A DNA stretch of 64,000 nucleotides from Quillaja saponaria (GCA_029379385.1 CM055608.1:30068350-30132349); one strand, 5' to 3'. Counted from the stretch's first letter, positions 1 through 12,486 are shown. Program-made: numbers and translations. Notes: a model not told the origin generated them from the letters alone.

Positions 1-2973
1 GCCATACAAAGCCTTTTTTATCTTCAAAACTTTGTCTTCTTGCCCTTTAATTACATAACTCTCAGGTTGATCAACATAAACCTCTTCTTCAAGAAAACCA
101 TGGAGGAAAGCAAATTTTACATCCAATTGATAAATCTTCCAATGCTTATGGGCTGCAAAGGAGATCAACAATCTGATTGTTTCTAACCGAGCAACAGGAG
201 CAAATACCTCTTCATAATCGATCCCCTGCTTTTGTGCATAGCCTTTTGCAACTAGCCTCGCTTTGTACTTTTCAACTTCTCCTTTGCATTTTTCTTTACC
301 TTGTACACCCATTTCACACCAATAGCTTTATGATCTTTTAGAAGATTTGCCAACTCCCAAGTATCATTTTTTTTCAATAGCTATTATCTCCTCATCCATT
401 GCTTGTCTCCACTTCTTGTCATTTTCAGCTTCTTCAAAAAATAATGGATCACTATCTGCAACAAGACAAAATAAATTAACATCTTCTATCACTTTTGTAT
501 TTTCATAAAGATCAAGAAGACTTGGTTTTGGTGACCCTTCACTTGAACTTTTTTCTGATGAAAGAGTTGGTGATGGAGGTGGAGTAATGGCTTCCAATGG
601 TGCTTCTATATCTTGTTCTTCTTCAAAGTAAGGAAAAAAAATTGTAACTTTCTTCTTCTTGAACATCCCAATCCCATGTTTCATCTTCATTGAACTCAAC
701 ATCTCTACTAACTATGATTTTTCCATTCCTTGGGTTATAAAGCTTGTACCCTTTGAAATTTGAATCATAGCCAATAAATACATACTTCACACTTCGATCA
801 TCAAGTTTAGATCTCTCTTGATCCGGTACATGGGCATAGGCAATGCTTCCAAAAATTCGCAAGTGAGAGACATTTGGCTTTTTTCCACTCCAAGCTTCTT
901 GAGGTGTTTGATTCTCCACACCTTTGGTTGGACATCTGTTGGACTAAATAAACTGCACAAGAAACAGCTTCTGCCCAAAATTCTTTAGGCATATTCTTAG
1001 ATTTCAACAAACATCGGATCATATTAAGAATTGTTCTATTCTTCCTTTCTGCTACACCATTTTGTTGGGGTGTCCTAGGAACCGTTAAAGGACGACGAAT
1101 TCCTTGTGTTTCACAAAAGATATTGAATTCATTTGAAGTGAATTGGCCTCTTCTATCGGACCTTAAAGATTGATTACATGATCACTCTCTTTTTCAACAA
1201 GAGCTTTAAACTTTTTGAACACCTCAAAAGCCTCTGATTTTTTCTTCAAAAAATAAATCCATGTTTTACGAGTATAATCATCAATGAAAAGCAAAAAATA
1301 ATGATTTTTACTAAATGAGCATGGCTTGATTGGTCCACACACATCGGTATGAATAAGCTGAAGTGGCTCGGTTGCTCTTATGGCTTCTTTAGGAAAACTA
1401 TTCCTTGCATGTTTTCCAAGGAGGCATGCTTCACACAATTGATTTGGGTGGTCAATGAATGGCAACCCAGACACCATCCTTCTTTTCTCCCAAATTCTTG
1501 AGTCCTCCAAAATTCAAATGGCCCAACCGCATATGCCAACGCCATGTTGAATCTTTTGCACACATCTTCAAACATTTGGCACTATCATTTTGGAGATTCA
1601 AAATGAACATCCTGTTTCTTGTCATGAACACCTTAGCAATAAGATTAGCATCTTGGTCTCTAAGCCAAAGGTTTTCATCTTTCATATGGATTTCATAACT
1701 CTTCTCCAAAAGTTGTCCCAAACTTAAAATGTTACTTTTTAATTTTGGAACATAATAAACATCATAAATGAGCTTATGACCACCATCTTTCAAAGAAATT
1801 AAAATGGTACCTTTTTCCTTTGATTGGAATTTTGGAAGAGTCTCCAAAGGTCACAAATCCACTCACTTTTTCATCAAACTCCAAAAATTTGCTTTTGTCC
1901 CCACACATATGATTGCTTGCACCATTGTCAAGATACCATGAACTCTTAATCACCTCCTTTTCATCTCCTTTGAATGCTAGTAACAAAGTTGGCTCTTCCA
2001 CTTCTTCTTTGTATTCAAGTAGATTAGCATTCTCTTCAACAACATTAGTATTGCGACATTCCGAAGCAAAATGACCAAATTTATGACAATTATAGCATTT
2101 AACATTACTCTTGTCATACCTCTTCTCATTTGGTCTTGCATAATTTCCTCTTCCTCTTCCACGGCCTCTTGATGATTGTTGGCCTCTTTCCTTCGTTATT
2201 ATTCTCAAAATGATATCCTCATCTTCCTCTTCTCCTCTTCCTCCTCTTCCTCGTCCACGACCATGACCACGATCTCTTTGGTTTCTTTCTTGTACATTAT
2301 TTTTTTCTTTGAAAGAAACCTTAGCTTGGAGAGCTTATTCAAGCGGCTTCTCTTCCTTCTTGTTAAATCTTTCTTCATGGGCTTGTAATGATCCCATGAG
2401 TTACTCAATAGACATGGTCTCCAAGTCTTTCGATTCTTCAATTGCAACAACAATGTAATCAAATTTTGGTTGCAAAGAGCGAAGGATTTTCTCCACCATA
2501 TGAACATCTTCTACTTTTTCTCCATATCTTTTCAATTGGTTGACAATGGCTAGCATTCTTGAAAAATAATCCGAAATTGACTCGGATTCCTTCATGTGCA
2601 AGGCTTCAAAATCTCCTCTCAATGTTTGGAGTCGAATCTTCTTCACTTTTTCAACTCCTTTGAGAGAGCTTTGCAAAATCTCCCAAGCTTCCTTGACAGT
2701 AGTTGCTAGTGCCACATTCTCAAACATGGACTCGTCCAACCCTTGATAGATGAGGGTGAGAGCTTGTTGATCCTTCTTCCTAGCCTTTTGTAAGGCATCT
2801 TTTTGAGCTGCAGACAAAACAACTTCATCTTGTGGTTGGTCATACCCTTTCTCTACGATCTCACATGCATCTTGTCCATCAAGCAAAGCTTTCATACGAA
2901 GACATCAATTGTCATAGTTGTCTTTAGTAAGACGAGGATATTGAAATGAGAACATTCCTGATCCAGTATGCAT
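1..2973 (-). pseudogene. Copia gag-pol polyprotein, broken
   Basis: The likely original start is the ATG at 2973. An in-frame TGA at 2907-2905 lies 22 codons in, where the family has Trp ([14 protein letters not shown]). Gag (UBN2 type) covers about 2895-2401, followed by further stops. A CCHC zinc knuckle, [14 protein letters not shown], lies near 2096-2055. The protease motif is LDNGASNHM near 1940. GAG-pre-integrase is at about 1850-1452, the integrase core (CEACLLGK, HTDVCGP, FIDDYTRKTW) at about 1510-1163, and the integrase end plus RT start at about 1020-1. Several frame changes separate these blocks. Confidence 0.9.
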
Positions 2974-3001
2974 CTCTCAAACTCACCAAATTAGAGAACT
3001 A

Positions 3002-3014
3002 GGCTCTGATACCA
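3002..3014 (-). other. Primer-binding site (initiator Met tRNA)
   Basis: The minus strand reads TGGTATCAGAGCC, the common plant Copia primer site complementary to the 3' end of initiator tRNA-Met, directly inside the LTR. Confidence 0.88.
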
Positions 3015-3017
3015 CTT

Positions 3018-3412
3018 TGATAGAAAATGTGGTGAGCACAACACATAAAATTGAAGATGATGAATGAATTGGAATACTCAAAAGACAACTTCTACTTTGC
3101 TTAATATCAAATTGAAAACATACAATAGGTATTTATAAGACTCATAATAGCAACTCTAAAGTCACACAACTAAATGTGCACTAATATGACTTTAACACCC
3201 ATTATCCTAGACATTAAGGACTCCAACCCATTACTACAATTTTATTACACATAAACAAAACAAAAAAAACTTCCACTAGCACACAATAATTTATAGCCAC
3301 CCATTATAAGAAATTAACTACCTCTTAAAACCCATTACATCAAAATAACTCACACCTTTTTAACTTCCACTAACAATTTATCATAAGAAAATAAAGTTTA
3401 TTATTTTCAACA
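3018..3412 (-). repeat. 5' LTR of the Copia element
   Basis: On the plus strand it begins TGATAGAAAAT and ends ATTTTCAACA, so on the element strand it starts TGTTGAAAAT and ends ATTTTCTATCA: TG..CA ends with short imperfect inverted repeats. It is 395 bp. A TATA-like box (TATAAAT on minus, about 3131-3138) fits an LTR promoter. Three bases separate it from the primer-binding site. The outer edge rests on the TG end only, because the other LTR is outside the window. Confidence 0.8.
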
Positions 3413-4359
3413 TTTTTTAAATAACTCTGAAGGCTAAAAGGGATAGAAAAATTTGTCAAAGACTGCTCGTTCCTTTAAGTTATTCAAACTATCTTTCTCT
3501 TCATAGCTGAAGGGTTATTCTAGAATCCTTTCCAATTAGAGGTTACGATGGCTGAACTTTCTTCATGATGACTGATTACGCTATCTTGTTGTCTTATAGT
3601 GATCATGCTTTCCTCCCTCTAACATTTTAAATCCCAAAAATAATTAAAAAACGGTAAAAGAAAATGCACTTAAAATAAATTAATCTTACAGTGATCATGT
3701 TTTCATCTCTCTAACATTCTAAATGCTAAAAACAATGAATAAAAGGTAAAAAAGAATGCACTTAAAATGAATTAATCAATTAAATAACAACAAAAGCATG
3801 TAAACTAAAGTATCGGTTAACTTATGGTAAATACTAATGTGGAAAAAACTGTGAAGAAGAGGTAAACTTGTGAGGCATACAAGCACCATTATGTAAAACA
3901 TAAATCCCAAATTTCCAAACATAGATTACTATCAATTATTATTCTCAAACCAAAGAGAAAGCTATCAGGTAAACAGAAGGAGATATCAGTAAACTGAATG
4001 AAAAAAACAAAGCTCTGCTAGAACAATATTTCACATGAAATTTCAACAAATATATTCATATAATAAGTTCTTATAGGTCATGAGCTTATCCTGTATTTTG
4101 TTCAGTCAACTTTCTAATGATAAAATATGCAGACTTGTGAATGTAGTTTTTACTCTCTAAAGTCTAATCACATGCTATAAATAGTAGTAGCTCATGCACA
4201 CTTTAAACAAAAAAAAAAAGCTATTCCAGTATTCCGTCATGTTCAATAACAATCCAATTAAACTTTAAGCTCCAATACCTCAATTTGGATCTATCCTTTT
4301 CAATAATAGGTACATTTCTGCATTACTCCATAAATATATAAACAATACATAATATGTCT
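3413..4359. other. Intergenic, no gene seen
   Basis: AT-rich sequence beyond the Copia LTR. No coding stretch, RNA gene or clear repeat structure was recognised. Confidence 0.5.
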
Positions 4360-4370
4360 GCACCCTATTA
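4360..4370. repeat. SINE target-site duplication, left copy
   Basis: GCACCCTATTA, identical to 4493-4503 on the other side of the SINE. Confidence 0.8.
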
Positions 4371-4492
4371 GCCTTTTTTTTTTTTTTTTTTATTGGGGAG
4401 GGGAAGGGAAAATAAAATCCAACTAGACATCTAGGAGAATCGACCCTTGGACCTCTTCCAGATGAAAATGTCAGGTGGTCTAGGGCCTTGGC
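4371..4492 (-). mobile_element. tRNA-derived SINE, complete insertion
   Basis: A 122-bp insertion flanked by an exact 11-bp direct repeat GCACCCTATTA (4360-4370 and 4493-4503). On the minus strand it begins GCCAAGGCCCTAGACCACC (A-box-like), carries a B-box-like GGGTCGATTCTCC (4446-4434) and ends in a long A tract (plus-strand T run after 4373). Internal RNA polymerase III boxes, an A tail and a target-site duplication together define a SINE. It is short, and the family was not identified. Confidence 0.8.
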
Positions 4493-4503
4493 GCACCCTA
4501 TTA
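4493..4503. repeat. SINE target-site duplication, right copy
   Basis: GCACCCTATTA, identical to 4360-4370. Confidence 0.8.
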
Positions 4504-6430
4504 ACTCAAACAAACAAAATATAAACAAATTGAAAAGGTGACATAAAAGCTAAAACAAGGCGAGAGAACACTTAAAAGGGGTTTTAATGTTTTCTTTTTT
4601 GGTCTTAATGTTTCATTCTTGAAAGTAATAATGTAACAACTGAAAATACAGAATATGTAGGTATAAATTCTTTAAATTGAGCAAAATACAGAACTGGCCT
4701 CTTGTCTTTAATCATCCTAATGCTGTTTATATGTAACAAAAACAGTATCAAGAAAATATTTGCTTCAGTCTGGCTACAGAAAGAAAACATTTGAGACTTA
4801 ACCTTGTTTCAGTAGTTAAGTAGAAATGGATTTGTAGAAAACCCACGCCAATACCGTTCACCAACCTCCGCATCTCCCATCGCGTCAACGAACACTAACA
4901 TATGAAACATCCCTCGGATTTGGAAAATCCGGAAATTTCATTACATCACAAATCAAATGCACCATACATCAGTTTTTTCAAGTAAAAGATGAGAAGAATT
5001 GAAAAAAATTGTAATATATAATATAATACTGTAGATTTGTTAGTGCATTATAAATATACTTAAAAAAAAAATCACTATACTTTTTATTTTGTAATTTATT
5101 TAATAATATTTTGTAATGTACACAATATTATTCATAATATATAATATATGTAATATATGTGTGTGTAATAGATAGAATACTGATATGTAAATTACTCTTT
5201 TTCGATGGTTGACTGAAGTGGGCCCACTGGATGGATTTTTCTCATATTTTTTAAGTTCTCATATTTCCATTTCCAAATTTATTTTGTCCTGCATCTGACT
5301 CTGCGGTGGAATTTCAGGCCTAATCAAAATAAATATTTCTACATCATCTTTCCGATCCACTTCCGTTCTCATTGGACTCTAGTTCTGCAGAGTCAAACGG
5401 AGTAATGTAATCTGGATTCGGCGGCATTGAGAGACGTCATGATCAATACCTTTAAAACAAATCCATACCATCAACACCCAATATTATAATTTTTCCTTCA
5501 ATTGTTTCTTCGATTTCCTAAGTATCCCTAACTAGTAAGATTTTAATGTTTAACCTTCTACCAAAAATACTCTAATCCAAGGTAACATTTTAAGCTCAAT
5601 CAAGACCAAAAATGAAAAAAAAAGTAAATGTCTTATGTTATCCTCATAGACCCAAACATGTAATCCTCATATGGGTTTATCGCATATATCTTATCAATGA
5701 AAATCGAGAACATGTAGTGAAACAAAGATCGAAGGTAATGCTTGCAGAATCAATGCTAGAACTTGTTCTGCATTTCAGATGGGAAACAACTCTGTACAAA
5801 CCAAAATTTATCTAGTAAGAGTTGTGCCATTTCATCAAGATCTGATTCATGAAGAATTAATCTCCGTGTTCAATGAACATGTATACAATACCTTAATGTC
5901 AAAAGATAAAAGTGGAATACGTTGTTAGATTAATTACCTGAGATCTGAGAACCCAGCGTTTACTTAAAGCCTTGAAGTGAGCTTAGTAAAAAACTGAAAG
6001 CGAAAAGGGTAAGTCATGAATGGTCTTGAGGTTAGAGACGAATGCAAAGAGAGATAAATTGGTAAAAATTAAGAATTGAGACCTTCTAAAAATTAAAAGT
6101 CAGAGAAGTGAGGTAACATTTTCTTTTTTCTCAAGCACTATGATCCATTTTTGTTCACTGGTCAAAAATGGGTAGTCTACATATCATCCTTCATAGATAA
6201 TAAATAGATAATAGATAGATAATAAATAATAGACTAGACAGATACCTATGAAACGGAAATGATTGAAAGAGATAAAATATCGTTTGTTCTTTTGTTTTTT
6301 TCAGATTGAAAGGGAAATGAAACAACAACTAAAACAAACCAAGAGCTATCAATTGCTATTCTGCGTTGTCATGCAGTTTTACCATTATCAGCGTTTAAAA
6401 TCAATTTTAAAGAATTGATACTAAGCCATC
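4504..6430. other. Intergenic, no gene seen
   Basis: AT-rich DNA with only short random open frames. Nothing with family-level similarity was recognised. Confidence 0.5.
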
Positions 6431-6439
6431 TCACAATCC

Positions 6440-6835
6440 TAATCATTTAGAGTTAGATTTGTTAAATGGTCACCGGCTCTGTTACCTTTTTGATGGGTGT
6501 GAGTAATTTTTACTTCCCAATTTCTGAGTAACAATCTCTAAATATCACTACTTAATGGTATGTTAGCATTGAATTTACTAACCTCCATTAATTGAATAAT
6601 AATATGCAAATCTATCTCTGCTATTAACTTCTAAAAACCTTTGTTTTAAGTAGCTAGTAGACCTAGCATCAAAACCCACAATTCAGCTCTAACAGAATCA
6701 CACCAACCTAATTTATTTCCAAACCCAAATTCCTACCCACCATAACTACTGCGAATTATACCTGTAGCGCTGGCTTGGCCTGAATTTCCCCATGAAGCCT
6801 CATCAGTATTAAGCTTATTACTTACACTTTTGACT
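6440..6835 (-). pseudogene. RNase H-like (RVT_3) domain relic of a LINE or other retroelement
   Basis: The minus strand reads KLNTDEASWGNSGQASATGI, then IIRSSYGG, then CDSVRAELWVLMLGLLAT, and near the end KITHTHQKGNRAGDHLTN. This is the plant reverse-transcriptase-linked RNase H pattern (NTDGA.. / AELWAL..GL / R..N..AD.L). The first Asp and the AE Glu are still visible. Several in-frame stops make it dead. No RT domain was found next to it, so it is an isolated fragment. Confidence 0.7.
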
Positions 6836-6839
6836 TCTG

Positions 6840-7670
6840 ATCAACAAAACAATAAAATTGATTTTCCTTTGTGAAAAGAAAGTTACTGAGCATGTTACAT
6901 ATGGTGAGGAGCTCAGTCTAATATGGAATGCATGGGGTCTTTTTAAATTTGAGTTAATTCAATTGCAATGTCATTCGAAAGTAGTAATTGAGCTTTACAC
7001 ATATCTGATAAATCTCAACATTTTGTGTTATACTTCATCACTCACATTGGCTCTAATAATAAAAAATAATGGAGATGGTGTAGTTGAGAATTTGAACTCT
7101 AACTTTGTTATTAAACGAGTAGCAAGAGAGTTTAACTAATAGACGTTTAATCTAGATGGAAAATGTTACTTCAGAAGATTGTAGTGTGCCAGATGTTGAG
7201 AGTGCATTGATGGGATAATGCCAACACTTGTTCAATTGATGGCTTCATCTTTTATTATTGATGTTGAGAACAAAATACTCTAATTACTCATTTCGTTGGC
7301 AACTTTAGTATTCATGATGGAGAGTCGCTCAGGTGAGGCAGCATATAACTCTCAAAAAAAATTTGAAAATTGAAGATTGAAAGATGAGTTTCACTTCTAG
7401 GTCGAATGAGTACATAATAACATGATGAAAACACTATATTTGTGCAAGAATAAGTATGTTTACCAGTAAGTGCCGACTTATAAGAATGTACACATAAGTG
7501 TACTATAATAAGAACTATTAAGGGTGCAACGGCAATTGCAAATTCCTTGATAAAATAAAAGTCACACTCATTTTTCGATCTGTAACCAGTATTGTTTATA
7601 AGTACATGAACATTTGAAATTAAGATATTCATAGACAACTTATTTAAGTCTCAAAGAAATTTTCAATTAT
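6840..7670. other. Intergenic, no gene seen
   Basis: No recognisable coding or RNA feature. Confidence 0.45.
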
Positions 7671-7674
7671 AAAT

Positions 7675-7869
7675 CTGTCGTATTTTTGTACCCCTTCTGC
7701 TTCGGGTTTTACACAGGCTACAAGACTGTTTCCTATCATTCCTTTCATATTCATAGCATGGCCTACAAATAAGGAAGGCACAAACATTGCATTGCACACC
7801 AGTACACCATAAATAGTTCGGTATCCAAAGTCTTTCTAAAGTAATCACCACAGATTTGGCAGACCTGAC
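7675..7869 (-). pseudogene. Cellulose synthase (CesA) RING/zinc-finger exon fragment
   Basis: After a good splice acceptor (ctgtcag, ending about 7870) the minus strand reads VCQICGD..KTLD.ELFM and then, in another frame, [20 protein letters not shown] and [11 protein letters not shown]. This matches the N-terminal zinc-binding domain of plant CesA subunits (CQICGD...[14 protein letters not shown]...CP.CKTRYK). A short extra stretch with a near-repeat (TGGTGTAC/TGGTGTGC) changes frame between the two halves, and CPQC has become CSLC. No glycosyltransferase domain was found nearby. This is an orphan pseudo-exon. Confidence 0.8.
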
Positions 7870-7870
7870 A

Positions 7871-10170
7871 GCCCAAAACAGAAATGTACTTCACCTAATA
7901 AAGTATTGGGAGCATTAATAGTGATAAAAGTTATCATGTATCCAACAACATAAGATTCTAAGCCACCAAGCTAACATCCCAAAATAAAGTAATTAGTTGT
8001 GAGGAAAAGAAGCAATGTTTTCATCAAGAGAAACTATTTAAAGGCAACGATAATATTGTAACTAAAAAGCTCAAAGAAAATGATTAAGCTCAAAGATTTA
8101 AATGGTCATGCCAAGGTATCACATAACAGGAATAGAAACTGACCCACCATGCAATTCTCAAAAGAGGATACAACTATTGGGCTGCATGAAAAGCGTTGTA
8201 TCATCCCATCAACCAACAAGGCACATCAGGAAACAACATTTAAAAGAAAAAGTAAACTTTAAGAAAAGAGAAATATAGTTCACAATGAAGGAAAGAGTTT
8301 CAGTAATGAAAGAAATGTAGACATATCCCTCAATTTGATGGCCAAACCAATAGAATGACCAACTAACAGTATATGTTAAGATAAAAGAGGAGAAACTCTA
8401 ACTTGCATTTAATCAAACAAATAGAAAGCATTGCACATAGACCCAATTCTAAAAAATAAAATAAAATTGATGGCAGCAATGCACCTTACATCCAACAAAT
8501 TTTGATCCCTGATACTTGCTCAACCTGCCAAAAAGACCCAATATTTTAGCACCCTGAAAAACTTGATTTTGAACCAACAATTGAGCCTTGATAAACATAA
8601 CCTATAACTAGCAAATAACATGGAACTGAATATGGAAATCCCAAAATAAATTTAAATCTACAATTACCAAGAAAGGAATTTGAAAACGAAAAGAGAATAT
8701 AAACAACTTCATGTAGTGCACGAATAACATAAACAAAGCTATTGCAATATCATTTGGCACAAAAATTTCCCGACAACTAATGAATCAAATCTCTAATTAA
8801 ACAAAGTACATAAACAATAAGAGCAAAATTACTTTTACATTCATCATGTAAGAGACAATATTTAAGGGACAAAGTTCAAAACAATTATTTGTAGTTTTGA
8901 GTATGGAATGTAACAATATTTACTAAAATAATCAAATGTTGAGTTTTCATAGGAAGGAATAACAACATTTGCTAAGCAGCAAATATCAAAAAGTGGAATT
9001 CTACTTTTAGCCGTACATAGTGAACAGAATTGGAAAATTGCATAAAGTCCATTATGATTTTGATAAATGAGGTGCTGGCTGGTCCTTGTCTGTTTTGAGT
9101 AGGATTGCATAAGCTAAAAAGCTTCCTTGTAGTACACATGTAATTGCCGGAAAATAAAAGTTAGAATACCTCACTGTTCACTGTACCAAATTTCTAAGTT
9201 CTTCAAAATTAACATGTATTTCCTTATTGCTTCTGAAACAAAGTGATCATCTAGTTTCAAAGTGTTAGCGCCATGGCATAATCATTTAAGAGAACAAATG
9301 AAGTAAAAGAGGGAACCTAAAAACTAATATATACAAAATAAAAGGTGTAAAGCTTATATTATAAATTATAATAAAGCAAAAAGAAGTAAAGCTTTCAAAT
9401 TTATCTAACGTGTACAAGCTTACCATGTCAATGTGCACTTATATTCCTTGCTAGCTTAAAAAGGCCGAATCTCCTAATATACAGTCCTTGTATTGAATGA
9501 AAAGACAAAAAAAAAAAAAGAATGAGAAAGAAATAAGCATGCCAATATTTATGCTAATCGAAAAAGGATTACAAAATAACAAAGTGCATGAGTTTTAAAA
9601 GATATATAATTAAATGCATGCAATTTATAAGTGGCCATATCACAGAGTATCAAACTCACCCAATTTCGAACCTCACTCGCTACTGGAACACATGACAAAT
9701 GCAACTTTTTTTTTTTTTTTTTACAGCAAAAACAATTCCCAGCAAACAACAAAAGAATTGCAAAAAAAAATAAAAAAATAAAAAGGTAAAGCCTAACCTT
9801 TAGTCACTTGTTTGGGAATTTTTATTCTATCCAAACATATCTTCACTTCGTTCTTTGTAAGGTTGAATCCGATCTTGGAACTAGCTGATACAAGAAAATC
9901 ATGGAAGTTCATGAAAATGCAAAACATCAAAACAAATTCAAAATGAAAACAAACAGAAACATGGACAGTGAATTATATGCGCAAATGTTTTAAATTTAAA
10001 TTCGGAGAATTGCTGACCCTGTTTCTTAAGTTAATTCCATCACAGGAGCAACCCTTGTAATGTATTCGTGAATAATAAAACCTTGGTCCTGTTTGATCAA
10101 TCAGAAAATAAAACCAAATTTAAAAAAATAAAATAAAATTTAGAAGAGAATAAATTTGAAAGAGGGACAA
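7871..10170. other. Intergenic or decayed, no gene seen
   Basis: A-rich, weakly structured DNA. It might hold remains of the CesA gene upstream of the pseudo-exon, but I could not identify another CesA exon. Confidence 0.4.
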
Positions 10171-10175
10171 AAATA

Positions 10176-10209
10176 GCAGGCTACCCTGCAGCGCTTCAGG
10201 GTAGCCTGC
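10176..10209. repeat. 13-bp perfect inverted repeat (hairpin)
   Basis: GCAGGCTACCCTG (10176-10188) and CAGGGTAGCCTGC (10197-10209) are exact reverse complements separated by 8 bases. Confidence 0.9.
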
Positions 10210-10429
10210 ATCGCTAGGCAGCCTTGCTACCTAGCATGTCCCAGGCCCCCCTTCCTCCCCCTCCCCCTGTCAATAATTCCCTCTCCCTCTCTCGTTAATA
10301 TATTAATAAATATATTAATTACATTAAAACATACAAATACAATAATTAATTTTTTATTGTACATGATAACTTATATTAAAACATACAAATCCTTGAAATT
10401 TTTTTTTTCAGGAGTTTTGTAAAAATTTT

Positions 10430-11000
10430 ATGAGTTTTTGAATTTTTTTTTAAAATATATGATAATTTATAAGTGAGTTTTTGTGAAATATATGATAATT
10501 TTTAAATTTAAATTTTTATTATATGATATTTTTAAAATTTAAAATATATAGTAATTTTTTAATTTCTAGTATATAATATTTTATAAATTTAAAGTATATG
10601 ATAATTTTAAAATTTTAGAATTTAAGATTTTTGAAATTTTTTTAATTTTATCATAAATATTTTTAAAATTCATGATATCTTTTAAATATAAAGTATATGT
10701 TAATTTATATATTTATAGTTTATGATATATTTAAATTTTAAAATGTATGATAAATTTTAAAGTGTATAATAATTATATGGAATTAAAAATGTATGATAAA
10801 TTTTAAATTTATAGTGTATGACAGTTTTTAAATTTTTAAATTTGGTATTTTTAGAATTTAAGATTTTTGATAATTTTTTAATTCTATAGTGTATCATAAA
10901 TATTTTTTATTATAGTTTATGATATTTTAAAATTTTAAAATTCATGATATTGCAAATTATTAAATTTTACTATATAATTTTTAAACTTATTTGAAATGAT
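10430..11000. repeat. Degenerate AT-rich tandem repeat
   Basis: The words TATATGATAATTTTTAAATTT and close variants (GTATATGATAATTTT, GTGTATGATA) recur through this stretch at irregular spacing of a few tens of bases. No coding potential. Confidence 0.5.
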
Positions 11001-11143
11001 TTAGTAAAAATAAAAAACATTAAATTATTTTAAAAATTAATGGAACACACTTATATTAATTAAATACATATTATGAATACTATAATTTATTTAGAAAAAC
11101 TTGCCACACATTTGGCGATAATGAAATAAATGTGTGTCATTGT

Positions 11144-11269
11144 TTAACAACATGTTGGCAAAGTCGATGGAAGAAAATTATGAACGAAATCATCATCACA
11201 ATCACTGTCAGGGTAGTCAGACAGGTTATCATCGCTCTCATATTGCGCATCAATTTCAACTTCCATCAT
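11144..11269 (-). CDS. Short acidic ORF, 41 aa, function unknown
   Basis: ATG at 11269, stop at 11146-11144. The peptide starts MMEVEIDAQYESDDNLSDYP and continues DSDCDDDFVHNFLP; it is strongly acidic. A possible splice acceptor (GTTAAG) lies just before the ATG, and a possible donor lies 1 kb upstream on the same strand, downstream of the promoter-like region at 12.4 kb, so it could be the second exon of one transcript. I do not recognise the family. It may be the tail of a lost transposon protein. Confidence 0.3.
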   Translation of the reverse strand: MMEVEIDAQYESDDNLSDYPDSDCDDDFVHNFLPSTLPTCC

Positions 11270-12442
11270 CGTCGGAGTTCTTAACTTGTTTATTAATAAA
11301 TAAATTCTAATTTACAAGTATAAATAAATTAAAACATAAACCAGGAAGACTCTTCCCATTACAAGTAACAAACACAAGAATTTAAAATTTAAAAACTTAA
11401 ATAATGATTTCGGGCAATATTGGTCTACAAAAAATGAATTAATTTTTAATAAAATCATTTTTTATCATAGGTATATTACTTATCATAATTATTATGAATT
11501 AAATAATTTTTAATTTCATAATAAATATATTAATTAATTTAAAACTATCAAAATTACTAACTAATTTAAAACTATCAAAATTACTAATAAATATATTAAT
11601 TACTTTAAAACATACAAATTCAAAAATTATTATTTATTTCAAAACTCATTAAATTACTATTTTAAGGCAAACAAAATTACTAACTAATTTAAACGTCACA
11701 AAATTAATAATTAAATTAAGTGTCACATAATTACTATTTTAAACTTATAAATATTATTTATTAATTTAAACATTAAAAAGTTAATAATTTATCATATCAT
11801 AAATATACTAATTATTGCAATTATCATAAAAATTACAATTACAACAAATTTTTAATTATAACAAATAATAAAAATTAATATTTCAACAATTATAATATAA
11901 AACTACTGCAAATATAGGTACATGCATACAATAATAATAAATATAATTTTCTACAAAATAAATACAACTTTATGACTTACCAGGTAAGAAGCAAATGAGC
12001 AAAAAGTATCAACACCGGCAACGTGATTTCAACAATAATCCTAAAAAAAAATAAATAAACTTAGAATAATATAACATATATATCGTGTAACATTAAATGG
12101 TTTATATAATTTCTATTTATATTTTATTTTTAAAAAATTAAATAGTATACATAATTTAAATAATTAATAAGTAAATATTACTAATTATAATAAATAATAT
12201 AAATTAAATAGTATACATAAAAAACTAAATAGTATACGTAATAAAATTTTCAATAAGAAAATAATTTAATTTAACTAATAATAATAATAATAATTTTTTA
12301 AATTAAAATTTGTATAACTTACCAAGATTTTACTTGTAAATAAAATGTGGAGAGATCAAAAAAAGAAGAACGTGAGAATATTGAGAAAAGAACTTAAGGT
12401 GATGAGGAATGAAGGCGGTGATGAGGAATGAAAGTGATGAGG

Positions 12443-12486
12443 AGTGTCTTCTCCTCTGCCTCTATATTTATAGAGGAGAAGACACT
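12443..12486 (-). promoter_or_regulatory. TATA box within a 15-bp palindrome
   Basis: AGTGTCTTCTCCTCT (12443-12457) and AGAGGAGAAGACACT (12472-12486) are exact reverse complements. The 14-base spacer carries a minus-strand TATA box (CTATAAATATAGAGG). Downstream on minus, tcctcatcactttcattcctcatcacc repeats resemble a leader. Confidence 0.55.

Larger units (their letters stand above)
1..3412 (-). mobile_element. Ty1/Copia LTR retrotransposon, decayed, truncated by the window edge
   Basis: Read on the minus strand the order is LTR (3018-3412), initiator-Met tRNA primer site (3002-3014), gag, zinc knuckle, protease, integrase and the start of reverse transcriptase, which runs off the window at base 1. 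Integrase before RT is the Copia order. The rest of RT, RNase H and the 3' LTR must lie to the left. The reading frame is broken by several stops and frameshifts, so this copy is not autonomous. Confidence 0.93.
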
